NCBI GenBank assembly: GCA_019508115.1
Contig: JAEKMC010000086.1
Span: 1-39,299, forward strand
Source: Sphingomonas sp.
GTDB lineage: Bacteria; Pseudomonadota; Alphaproteobacteria; Sphingomonadales; Sphingomonadaceae
Direction: 5' to 3'
DNA length: 39,299 nucleotides
Of this stretch, positions 8,228 to 15,461 are shown in pieces. The notes under the pieces were generated by a model. It was not told the origin of the DNA and searched no databases. It worked only from the letters and a program-made list of their open reading frames with translations. A program made the translations under genes and the position numbers. Numbering within the stretch: the stretch's first letter is position 1; each line of letters starts with the position of its first letter.

Positions 8228-8959
8228 CTAACTGCCATTGCCCAATCGCAGCGGATGGTCGGCGGGTAGCGCTGCAACACACGTTGCGAGCTTGCCCTCT
8301 AGCTCGGCGACCAGCGGCTCCAGGTGCGCTACGACCAGTTGGGGAGAGTTCAGCACTTCTGGGAAGACCCACGATGACGCCGCCCGGGACATGTAGTCGG
8401 CTTCGAACGGGTAGACGCCCCTGAAAGCCTTCAGGATGGTGTTTTCCGCGAGCTTGATGACGGCATCGCCCGAGTATCCAAATTCCCCGACATCAGGCCG
8501 TAAGCCGTGCTCGATGCGGAGGGACTTCGGAAGCTCCCAGTAGGTGGCTCTGCATTTCTGCGCCCGGTCATTGAGCTCGGCGAGCCGCATGGCGATGACC
8601 TCGGCGCTCGCCGCGGCTTCAGACTCGGCCAGGGACTGCAGATGGACGTTGGTGAGCGCTGCGGCCTCCTTCGCACCGATCTGGAAGCCACTCTCGGACA
8701 GCAGCATGCCCCGGTCAGCGCCGGTGTCGGCGACTATCTCGCGCAGGGCGAGTACGTGTAGCTTGTTCACCGGGCTCTGCCAGCACTTGCACTCGACGAT
8801 CCAGGTCACCTCGAAGCCCACATGGTGCGACTTCACGAGCACGTCGACGTCGTGCTTCGTTCTGGCGCCCTGCACCGTAACGTCAGTTTGTGCATCCATC
8901 CCCAGCGACCGAAAGAAGGCCGCAGCTTCCTCTTGATAGTCCTGCCACGCAGCAGCCAT
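8228..8959 (-). CDS. Mrr-like restriction endonuclease
   Basis: This 243-aa protein starts at ATG 8957-8959. The first 130 residues read as an Mrr_cat-type PD-(D/E)xK domain: YQEEAAAFFRSLGMDAQTD, then TKHDVDVLV and WIVECKCWQSPV with the D...E-C-K signature, then VADTGADRGMLLSESGF. Mrr relatives cut DNA, often modified DNA. No separate winged-helix domain is visible; the C-terminal 110 residues are helical and may give specificity. It is divergent from the DUF4031/TS-like operon, whose first gene starts 245 bp away, so the two could share regulation. It might cut foreign DNA lacking, or carrying, a particular base modification. The nuclease class is well supported; the target is not known. Confidence 0.8.
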   Translation of the reverse strand: MAAAWQDYQEEAAAFFRSLGMDAQTDVTVQGARTKHDVDVLVKSHHVGFEVTWIVECKCWQSPVNKLHVLALREIVADTGADRGMLLSESGFQIGAKEAAALTNVHLQSLAESEAAASAEVIAMRLAELNDRAQKCRATYWELPKSLRIEHGLRPDVGEFGYSGDAVIKLAENTILKAFRGVYPFEADYMSRAASSWVFPEVLNSPQLVVAHLEPLVAELEGKLATCVAALPADHPLRLGNGS

Positions 8960-8995
8960 GTGTCGCCCTCAAGCTGTATAGAACCGGATGCTACG

Positions 8996-9125
8996 AGACC
9001 GCCTGCTAGAGTCAGCCTTGAAGCCGGCGTTGCCGGCTTTCCTGCTTTTCCTCCCTGAGCAGGAGCTTCGGCTCGATGACAGCGACGAGGCTTTGCCGCC
9101 CCGGCATGTCCGGGGCGTTCTTTTT
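8996..9125 (+). ncRNA. Candidate structured leader or small RNA ahead of the base-modification operon
   Basis: Between the Mrr-like gene and DUF4031 lies a run of hairpins on the plus strand: AGCCGGC-gtt-GCCGGCT (9022-9038), TCCTGC...GCAGGA (about 9040-9064), GAGC-TTCG-GCTC with a UUCG-type loop, and a terminator hairpin at 9097-9117. No plausible ORF explains it. It could be an attenuator, a riboswitch-like leader or an independent small RNA. The hairpins are visible; transcription is not shown and the 5' end is a guess. Confidence 0.35.
9097..9125 (+). terminator. Rho-independent terminator upstream of DUF4031
   Basis: The stem CGCCCCGG-catgt-CCGGGGCG (9097-9117) is followed by TTCTTTTT. 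It points in the same direction as the operon that starts 79 bases downstream, so it either ends a short upstream transcript or acts as an attenuator for that operon. Confidence 0.75.
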
Positions 9126-9203
9126 GGCCGACGCGCGGCCCGAGAAGCTGGCCTCCGCATGCCGCTTAACAGCCGTGTTACATTTTTCCTAGGGGGGAGA
9201 AAA

Positions 9204-9506
9204 TTGGTATACGTCGACGATGCCGATGTGCCTAAATACGGTCGTGGCTGGTGCCATTTGACGGCGGACAGCCTTGGTGAGCTTCATGCCTTCGCAGCTC
9301 GCATTGGCCTACCTGCCCGCGCCTTCCATCGCGGCGCGCGCCACCCCCACTACGACATCACAGCCGACCAGCGGCTGAACGCCCTGCGCAGCGGAGCGCA
9401 TCCCGTCAGCCCTCGAGAGGTCGTGCGCATCGCCAGGCAGGTTTTCGTTCCCCCGCCAGCCGTCGCAAGTTCTCCCAGCGACGCGCAGCTTGCCCTGTTC
9501 GCCTAG
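9204..9506 (+). CDS. DUF4031 family protein
   Basis: The ORF track begins at 8988, but the N-terminal part reads through the terminator and hairpins and is not coding. I choose the TTG at 9204, placed 4 bases after AGGGGGGAG, giving LVYVDDADVPKYGRGW. The 100-aa product matches DUF4031 over nearly its full length (RGWCHLTADSLGELHAFA, AFHRGARHPHYDIT, RLNALRSGA). The conserved Asp, His and Arg residues suggest a small enzyme or nucleotide-binding protein, but no activity is established to my knowledge. It is the first gene of an operon with a TS-like enzyme and a putative base transferase, so it probably acts in the same nucleotide or base-modification pathway. Confidence 0.82.
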   Translation: MVYVDDADVPKYGRGWCHLTADSLGELHAFAARIGLPARAFHRGARHPHYDITADQRLNALRSGAHPVSPREVVRIARQVFVPPPAVASSPSDAQLALFA

Positions 9507-9520
9507 GGCTTCAGCGCATC

Positions 9521-10537
9521 GTGTACGTCCGCGCCGACTCCCTGGATGACCTTCTGGCCAAGGTTTATCGGCAGCTTCTGGCACGCGGCACGCGCATCGA
9601 ACCCACGAAGGGCCCGGCTCGCGAAATCTACGGCGCGCTGCTGAAGCTGTCAGCCCCGCGCCTTCGCCTCAGCCGCACCGAGTCTCGCGGCATCCTTTTC
9701 AGCGCGCTTGGCGAACTGCTGTGGATGCTGGCCGGAAGCAACGAGCTCGACTTCATCGAGCACTACATCGCCGAGTACAAGAACCTATCCGACGATGGCC
9801 TGACCATCTACGGCGCGTACGGACCCAGGATGTTTGGCAAGCGCCCGAACGATCAGTTGGCGCGCGTCATTTCGTCGCTGAAGGGTAAGTCCGACTCGCG
9901 CCAGGCGGTGATCCAGCTGTTCGACCGCCGTGACACGCTCGAGTACCACAGGGACATCCCCTGCACCTGCACGATGCAGTTCGTCATACGGGATCGACGG
10001 CTGCACATGCTGACCTCCATGCGGTCCAACGACGCCTGGCTCGGTCTACCGCACGACGTGTTCGCGTTCACCATGATCCAGGAGCTGGTAGCGCGCTCGC
10101 TGGGCGTCGAATTGGGGGAGTACCGGCACTCCGTCGGTAGCCTGCATCTGTACGAGCGAGACGACAAGAAGGCCATTCGGTATCTCGACGAAGGGTGGCA
10201 GCCCAGGAGGCCTATGCCGCCAATGCCCCAGGGCGACCCTTGGCCTTCCATTGGGAGATTGCTGGAATTCGAGGAGGCCGTGCGGAATGGCGATGCAAGC
10301 GCTTTGGACCCACGGGAGTCCATGGAGCCCTACTGGGCCGACCTAGCTACCTTGCTGGCTATCTACAAGGCAGGCAAGACGACGGGCAACCAGAACGAAA
10401 TCAAACGGCTGAAGCGGCGCCTGACGGACGAGGTCTACGCCATGTACATCAACAAACGCTACGGGATGGTGCCTTCGGTCAAGGACCAGGCCACGATCTT
10501 CGACGGCGGCACCGACGCATCAAAGGCTGCGGCATGA
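9521..10537 (+). CDS. Thymidylate-synthase-fold enzyme with Asn-to-Asp change (dCMP-type pyrimidine methylase/hydroxymethylase?)
   Basis: This 338-aa protein starts at GTG, 14 bases after DUF4031. TS landmarks are in order: the Glu of GELLWMLAGSN (E58 region in E. coli ThyA), the phosphate-binding Arg of DSRQAV, the catalytic Cys of IPCTCTMQF (aligned with PCHAFFQF), RSNDAWLGLP (RSxDxxLGxP), and SLHLYERD with the His/Tyr pair. Where TS has the dUMP-selecting Asn177 (LGLPFN), this protein has Asp (LGLPHD). That substitution is known to shift preference to dCMP and is found in T4 dCMP hydroxymethylase. It also has a C-terminal extension of about 80 residues. I infer a deoxycytidylate-modifying enzyme; a dUMP enzyme remains possible. 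Confidence 0.85.
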   Translation: MYVRADSLDDLLAKVYRQLLARGTRIEPTKGPAREIYGALLKLSAPRLRLSRTESRGILFSALGELLWMLAGSNELDFIEHYIAEYKNLSDDGLTIYGAYGPRMFGKRPNDQLARVISSLKGKSDSRQAVIQLFDRRDTLEYHRDIPCTCTMQFVIRDRRLHMLTSMRSNDAWLGLPHDVFAFTMIQELVARSLGVELGEYRHSVGSLHLYERDDKKAIRYLDEGWQPRRPMPPMPQGDPWPSIGRLLEFEEAVRNGDASALDPRESMEPYWADLATLLAIYKAGKTTGNQNEIKRLKRRLTDEVYAMYINKRYGMVPSVKDQATIFDGGTDASKAAA

Positions 10538-11448
10538 ACGCGCAACAGAAGGAACAGCGGGCGCTCGCCCTGGAAGCCCAGCTTCTCGCCTTTCACCAGA
10601 ACAACATGCCGCTGAACGGCGTCGCATCGCCCGAGAACATGCTTGCCTTCGTCTGGCAACTCATCGACAGCATTCAACGGGTGTCGTATGTGACGGCCGT
10701 CCGCGCCCGTGCCGTCAGCGCTGAGCGATCCGATCCGCGCAGCCCCTCCTTTGACCCCATCAGGGCCGCCGTGGCTGCAGGGCAAACTGAGGAGGCCTTC
10801 TGGCTCGTCTTCCTGGCCACACACTGCGGGTACAACCTTCGGACCAAGTGGCTGCTTTCAGCTGAGCTCTATGGCGCTTCTGAAGCCGCGCCGTGGACAT
10901 GGGTGCGCGTCCTGAATGATCCCGAAGCCTATGCTGACTGGGTCGAAGACAACTACGACACGTTCACCGGCAAGTTCGGCAACCACCGCAAGTACGAGTC
11001 GCTCAAGCCCGGCCCCAAGGGGACGGGCGCCGTAGTCCGCAGCTATGTCGACTGGATCACTGGCTTCGGCTCGCACGCGGCAATGGTTGCTCAAGCGCAG
11101 GCGCGAGCGAACGGGAATGCACGTCGCGCCTTCAACGTGCTCTATGAGCAGATGCGCGCGGTCATGCGCTTCGGCCGCACGGGCCGCTTCGACTACCTCA
11201 CCATGCTCAGCAAGGTCGGGCTCGCCAACATCGAAGCGGACTCGACATACATGAACGAGGCGACCGGGCCGAAGCGCGGCGCACGGCTGCTGTTTGACGG
11301 CCAGATCGACTCCAACACCGGCGCCCGCGTCTTGGAGGCGCGCGTGGCCGCCCTTGAGCAGCATCTCGGCGTCGGCATGCAAGTGATGGAAGACGCCATG
11401 TGCAACTGGCAGAAGAGCCCGAACCTCTACCAGGCCTTCCGAGGCTAG
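10534..11448 (+). CDS. Putative amino-acid:DNA-base transferase (aGPT-PPlase-like)
   Basis: This 304-aa protein overlaps the TS-like gene by ATGA, so the two are coupled. It is mostly helical, with AFWLVFLATHCGYNL, AFNVLYEQMRAVMRFG and RFDYLTMLSKVGL, and lacks membrane segments. The helical make-up, the GR-FDYL-type motif and the operon with a TS-like enzyme resemble the alpha-glutamyl/putrescinyl-thymine pyrophosphorylase (amino-acid:DNA transferase) families, HhH-fold enzymes that couple amino acids or amines to activated hydroxymethyl bases in DNA. I make this call partly from operon context and cannot confirm it without a profile search. If correct, the operon would make a modified nucleotide and then decorate it. 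A second possibility is an unrelated helical protein of this operon. Confidence 0.5.
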   Translation: MNAQQKEQRALALEAQLLAFHQNNMPLNGVASPENMLAFVWQLIDSIQRVSYVTAVRARAVSAERSDPRSPSFDPIRAAVAAGQTEEAFWLVFLATHCGYNLRTKWLLSAELYGASEAAPWTWVRVLNDPEAYADWVEDNYDTFTGKFGNHRKYESLKPGPKGTGAVVRSYVDWITGFGSHAAMVAQAQARANGNARRAFNVLYEQMRAVMRFGRTGRFDYLTMLSKVGLANIEADSTYMNEATGPKRGARLLFDGQIDSNTGARVLEARVAALEQHLGVGMQVMEDAMCNWQKSPNLYQAFRG

Positions 11449-11450
11449 GC

Positions 11451-12527
11451 CTACTCAGCCCAGGAATAACGCTTCTTGAGGAAGTTCAGCTTGTCCTGAC
11501 GTACCAGCCCGCGATGCTGAAGCTGTCCGACCACGATGCCGGGCGAGATGGAGAGGTTCTTCGCGAACCGCATGATGTTCCGGTACTCATGGGGTAGCGC
11601 CCGCAGGGCCGCCTCTTCCGACGGCGGGATGAGCACTTGGCCAGCGAACTTGTTCGCTTCGGCTTCTTCGTGGCTATCCAGCTCACGCCGGTCGGACCAC
11701 TCAAGGAACAGACGGTCCTAATGCAGCACCAGGTGGCCGGCTTCGTGGAAGAACGTGAACCAGAAGCTGTCGTCGCGTAGGTAGCGAACGCTGAGCTGCA
11801 AGATTGCCTTGCCATTCTTGACGCGGGTCGCGCCGCTGGCAGGACAGCCCTTCGGCGCACGCACGATGACAACTGCGACGCCACAAGCAGCGCACTGCTC
11901 TTGGAGCTGAGGGATGAACTCGGCAGGCTCGCGGACACGGGTCAGCGACTTCAAGGACGGCAACAAGCGTTCAAAGCACTCGCGCGACCAGGTGCCCACC
12001 GACAGCTCCGCCGCAGCCAGTTCGCCCTGTCTGAGCCAAGCAGCGACCGACGCTGATTGCGCCGTGAATACGGGCGAGGTGCGATATGCGGTAAGGCCGG
12101 CTCGATCCGAGAGCCAGTTGTCGCGCCACTCGTCAACGGTGCTGACTTCGAAGAACTCCAGGGCATGCCGTAGCTTCTCGCCCGTCGAGGTTGCTGTCTT
12201 CAACCACCCGTACCTGGCCATGTCCGCAAACGGAAGGCTTGAGACCCATTGCCTGCTGTCGTCCTGCAGCGCCTGGACGTCACGCCTGTATTGCGCCTCG
12301 CGTGCCAGCCAGAAACGCACGCTGGCCCCAACGACACCAGCCAAGCCTTTGGCACGAGCCGCAGTGATCGGCAGTTCGCCGTTGAAGAGCTGCGTCAAGT
12401 CCTCTGGGGGCAGCCCAACCGCCTGCGCGAGGTCGTCAGACCGAAGGTTCTTCTTGGCGGCCAGCTGCCGGACAGTCTCGCCCGGTGGGGACGCCCATGC
12501 TGGGGAGAACTCGGCAGAGCGCGTCAC
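11451..12527 (-). pseudogene. XRE-HTH/ImmA-IrrE metallopeptidase antitoxin-like gene with in-frame amber stop
   Basis: The gene starts at GTG 12527, overlapping the toxin stop (GTGA). The N-terminal third is an HTH (LRSDDLAQAVGLPPEDLTQLF). The C-terminal half is an ImmA/IrrE-type zinc peptidase ending ...FTFFHEAGHLVLH at a TAG (11718-11720). The same frame continues for 88 more sense codons (DRLFLEWSDRRELDSHEEAEANKFAGQVLIPP..., to 11451). Those codons are typical of the family and include the downstream Glu of the third zinc ligand. So a single amber codon splits an otherwise intact gene of about 358 aa just after HExxH. It may be a nonsense mutation, a sequencing error or a suppressed codon. 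The HTH part alone could still repress. Confidence 0.85.
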
Positions 12528-12856
12528 AGGTCGCCTCCAATGTGGATGACCTTCAGCCTCGAGACCTTCGTCCAGTCGACGGCTTCACCGCTCATCGGCA
12601 CATGCTGGTGGTTCACTTCGCAGTAGAGGTGTCGCCCTTCACTTAGCCCAAACCGTATCAGTCCCACCTTCGACCCGCAATTCTCGAATTCCAGCCCCAT
12701 CTCCACCAGCTCAGCGACCGTTTCAACGGCCTCCAGGTCGGCGAGATACCTACGCAATGCGGCGGCGGCACTTTCCCCAAGCTCACGCTTGGCCCTCGCG
12801 GGGCTCTCACATGTCGAACGCAACTCTTTTGACCGGAACGCGACCTCAAGCCCCAT
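12524..12856 (-). CDS. HigB/RelE-type toxin
   Basis: This 110-aa protein reads MGLEVAFRSKELRSTCES, then ALRRYLADLEAVETVAELV, then LSEGRHLYCEVNHQHVPM and VSRLKVIHIGGDL. The pattern (FRSKELRKTC...; ...RL.V..I.GDL-like end) fits the short HigB/RelE-superfamily plasmid-maintenance toxins that inhibit translation by ribosome-dependent mRNA cleavage. It precedes and overlaps by 4 bases an HTH gene, the usual higBA order. If the partner's amber codon abolishes the antitoxin, toxin escape would be expected unless the HTH domain alone neutralises it. The family call rests on sequence pattern and gene order. Confidence 0.7.
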   Translation of the reverse strand: MGLEVAFRSKELRSTCESPARAKRELGESAAAALRRYLADLEAVETVAELVEMGLEFENCGSKVGLIRFGLSEGRHLYCEVNHQHVPMSGEAVDWTKVSRLKVIHIGGDL

Positions 12857-12906
12857 GGGGCGATTGTCGACGAACAGCGAGGTGCTCGACGGATAGCAGC
12901 CGCGCC

Positions 12907-14319
12907 TCAGAACAGCTTGCTGTTGATGTCACTGACCATGTTCAACCCGCCGCGATGGTCACTGCCAGTCTTCGGAAAGGCGAAGGTGTACCGTGGGTCG
13001 CCCTGGAAGACGGCCTTCCAGTGCTTGCCGTCATCCGACAGGTCGAAGCCCAGCCGCGTGAGCGCCGTTTTTGTCTTGCCGTCCATGCTCCGGTAGTCCC
13101 GCAGTAGTCCCTTCAACTCCTCGCGCATCTTTTCGGCTTCGCCGCCCGGCTCATTCGCCTCAAGTAGGTCTCGCAGGACATGATCGCGACGGCTGCCGGG
13201 CTGCGCCACACGGTCGAGTGCGTCTTTGAGCGCCGCCGAGACGATGTCTCGCACCTCGCCGTCGTAGAGGTCGGCTTCGTCGCCGTGTTTCAGCAGGCCT
13301 GCCTCGCTGGACTGCTCAATGCTGCGCAGCCGGCGTAGATCGGCCTTCAGCCGCTCAATCTCCTGCCCGCGCTCGGTGATGACGAGTTCCTTGGCCTTGC
13401 TCTCATCGTCGAACGCGGAGATGAACTTGTCCACCTCGGTCGATCCTGCCAGCTTCAGCTGCTCGTACGTGTTCTTGGCCACGGCCTCCTTGAGGTGGGC
13501 CCAGGTGCAATCGGAGCTTTGTCGTCGGTTGGAAAGGGCAACGCGGATGTCCTTGGCGACGTCAATGGCCAAGGCCCTAGACGCCCGGTCGCTGTCACCG
13601 TCGTCCGAGAAATAGCTGTTTCGTCGGTCCGAGTTCGGCCAGTACACGCCTACCGTTCCGCCAAACACGTTCCTGGACTTCGTGAGGCGCTTGACCCCGT
13701 AGGAGAAGGCCCGGCTCGGCTCCACGACCACATGAGCCAGGCCGCCGACGTAGCGTGCTAGCTCGTCAGGGTCGACCATCGGTTGATCGTCTACCCCCGC
13801 GCTGACGTACACGATGGGCAGCGAATTGCGCGCCGTTCCGAGGATCAGGCTGGCTGCCACGTTCTCTTCACCGGCAGATAGCTTGAAGGGACGGTCCGTC
13901 ACGGGGACTTCTCCGTCGTCCCCACCGCCAAGCTCGGTAAGAGCCTGCTTGATGAAGTAGGGCTTCTTCGGCGGAGGCAAGCGAACCTGCGTTGTCAGCG
14001 CCTCGCACACCACCTCCATGCGCAAGAGGTGATGCCCATCGGTCTTCAACGACACGATGGAGGTTGTCCAAGCCAGCCCGTCCTCGGTGCGTTCGTAGCG
14101 AAGGCCTCCAATCTCTCCGGCAGCCGTCGTGGCATGAGCCAGCACGACGTGCTCAACGCCCGCATTGACCGTCAACTCGCCGTTGCTGGGGAAGGTATCG
14201 AGGGCGTCGCTGGCGAACGCTGTGTGTGGACTACCGGTAATCCATCGACAGGCCAGCCGAGCAACATCAGCGACCGCCCATTTGGGGTTGACGGGAAACT
14301 CAGCGGCGAAATTGGCCAT
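12907..14319 (-). CDS. Uncharacterised 470-aa coiled-coil protein
   Basis: The start ATG at 14317-14319 follows GAGGAGAGGAGGACAC, a very strong ribosome site. I do not recognise the family. Residues 1-310 look like a mixed alpha/beta globular region (SLPIVYVSAGVDDQPMVDPDE, VGGLAHVVVEPSRAFS, FGGTVGVYWPNSDR). Residues 310-350 form a charged coiled coil (ERGQEIERLKADLRRLRSIE). The C-terminus (TRLGFDLSDDGKHWKAVFQG, RYTFAFPKTGSDHRGG) looks like a small compact domain with some likeness to HicA/double-stranded-RNA-binding folds. No signal peptide, membrane segment or nuclease motif is evident. It lies downstream of the DUF5677-like gene on the same strand, 129 bases apart, and may act with it. Confidence 0.7.
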   Translation of the reverse strand: MANFAAEFPVNPKWAVADVARLACRWITGSPHTAFASDALDTFPSNGELTVNAGVEHVVLAHATTAAGEIGGLRYERTEDGLAWTTSIVSLKTDGHHLLRMEVVCEALTTQVRLPPPKKPYFIKQALTELGGGDDGEVPVTDRPFKLSAGEENVAASLILGTARNSLPIVYVSAGVDDQPMVDPDELARYVGGLAHVVVEPSRAFSYGVKRLTKSRNVFGGTVGVYWPNSDRRNSYFSDDGDSDRASRALAIDVAKDIRVALSNRRQSSDCTWAHLKEAVAKNTYEQLKLAGSTEVDKFISAFDDESKAKELVITERGQEIERLKADLRRLRSIEQSSEAGLLKHGDEADLYDGEVRDIVSAALKDALDRVAQPGSRRDHVLRDLLEANEPGGEAEKMREELKGLLRDYRSMDGKTKTALTRLGFDLSDDGKHWKAVFQGDPRYTFAFPKTGSDHRGGLNMVSDINSKLF

Positions 14320-14448
14320 GTGTCCTCCTCTCCTCGGCCTTCTCTGTGCCGCGGTCGTTTGGGGTTGGTGTCAGCGCCGATTCTCTGGGCGCTGGTCGGT
14401 GTGGTGCAAGCAGGCACAGCCGATGGGCGGGATTGCCAGTGTGTAGCG

Positions 14449-15330
14449 TCACGAAGTCTTGAGCGGTCCACCCGGCATGCTCGCTTCCTTGCCGTCGTCC
14501 AGGTCCTCGCCGGTGGCCGCCTTGAACATACGTCGAAACAGCTCCCGCTCGATGTCCGCAAGCGGTTTGCAGTCGTGGACCTTGGCGAACGCTGCCAGGA
14601 AGCCGCTCGCTGCGTGAGAAACCGCGGTCAAGATGTCGATCACCTGGGCTGCGGTGCCGGCTCGAAAGGCCTCAACGCTCTTGTCGCCCTGGTTGTACGC
14701 GCTCATGAAGTAGCTCATGCCGTAGACGGACCCGTGGATGATTTCCGAGGAGACGGCATACACAAGTGCGTAGGCGCCAAGCAGCGCTCCACCGGCCCTT
14801 CCTGCAACCTTCCCGATGCGGTTGATCTTCGAAGGCGCATCCAGCGTGCTCCACGAGTCCTGACCCTTTCCTGCGAAGTCAGGGAACAGCGTTGCCGCAG
14901 CTGCCTTGTGGTCTGGTCCACTGCTTAGCCTGAAAGCGAAGTCGCCATTGCCGATGGCCCGATTGCTGTGCTTCCAAGCCGCGTAGTCCTTGTGTTTCAT
15001 CGCGCGCTCAGACACCTCGACGGGCTGGGTGACAAAGAAGGCCGCGTTGATGAACCCTTCGACCACTGCTCTTGCGATGGGATAGAGGTCGCGAACTGGG
15101 ATGCCCACCGCGGCGGCCCCAGCCAAGATCGTGTTGATGGACTGCCCCGCTCCAAGCGATGTGGCGCATGCGGCCCGGACCTGGTCTCGAGCCAGGATGC
15201 AAGATAGGTTCTGGCCGGCAAAGTCGGTAGGCCCTTCCGACATCACCCACAGCGTCAGACGAAGCAACTCCTGCTGCGCGCCAATGATTGCGCGAAGTTC
15301 CTCGATGACGTCGCTGGTTGTGCCGGCCAT
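14449..15330 (-). CDS. DUF5677-like helical protein
   Basis: This 293-aa protein starts at ATG 15330. It is almost entirely helical and Ala-rich (RAACATSLGAGQSINTILAG, YPIARAVVEGFINAAFFV, VYAVSSEIIHGSVYGMSYFM). The conserved His in SEIIHGS after a series of helices resembles the DUF5677 families of defence islands, which bear an S-x-x-H-type motif. The hydrophobic stretches are amphipathic rather than clear membrane spans. It is divergent from the protease pseudogene (131-bp shared upstream region) and co-directional with the 470-aa gene. The 129 bases between those two genes (14320-14448) show no terminator, so they may be co-transcribed. The biochemical role is unknown. Confidence 0.55.
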   Translation of the reverse strand: MAGTTSDVIEELRAIIGAQQELLRLTLWVMSEGPTDFAGQNLSCILARDQVRAACATSLGAGQSINTILAGAAAVGIPVRDLYPIARAVVEGFINAAFFVTQPVEVSERAMKHKDYAAWKHSNRAIGNGDFAFRLSSGPDHKAAAATLFPDFAGKGQDSWSTLDAPSKINRIGKVAGRAGGALLGAYALVYAVSSEIIHGSVYGMSYFMSAYNQGDKSVEAFRAGTAAQVIDILTAVSHAASGFLAAFAKVHDCKPLADIERELFRRMFKAATGEDLDDGKEASMPGGPLKTS

Positions 15331-15461
15331 GGTCGATCCAGTATCAAGCCGGATGAGCCGCTAACGCTTGACCTTCGGCGTCATCCCCGAGTGGCTAGGT
15401 CATACCGAGAGGCGTGGTCCCATGCCCGACACTTGGGTGGTAAGAACCCCCGGGGCGAGGC

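Noticed and set aside
7971-8231. 86-aa plus-strand ORF
   Set aside because: Low-complexity composition without a ribosome site; it overlaps the control region and the Mrr-like gene's 3' end.
8146-8238. 30-codon minus-strand ORF overlapping the Mrr-like stop
   Set aside because: It is too short, has no homology I can recall and no terminator; it may be a decayed remnant.
8988-9203. N-terminal extension of the DUF4031 ORF
   Set aside because: It would read through hairpins and a terminator. The TTG at 9204 has an ideal ribosome site and gives the family's usual length.
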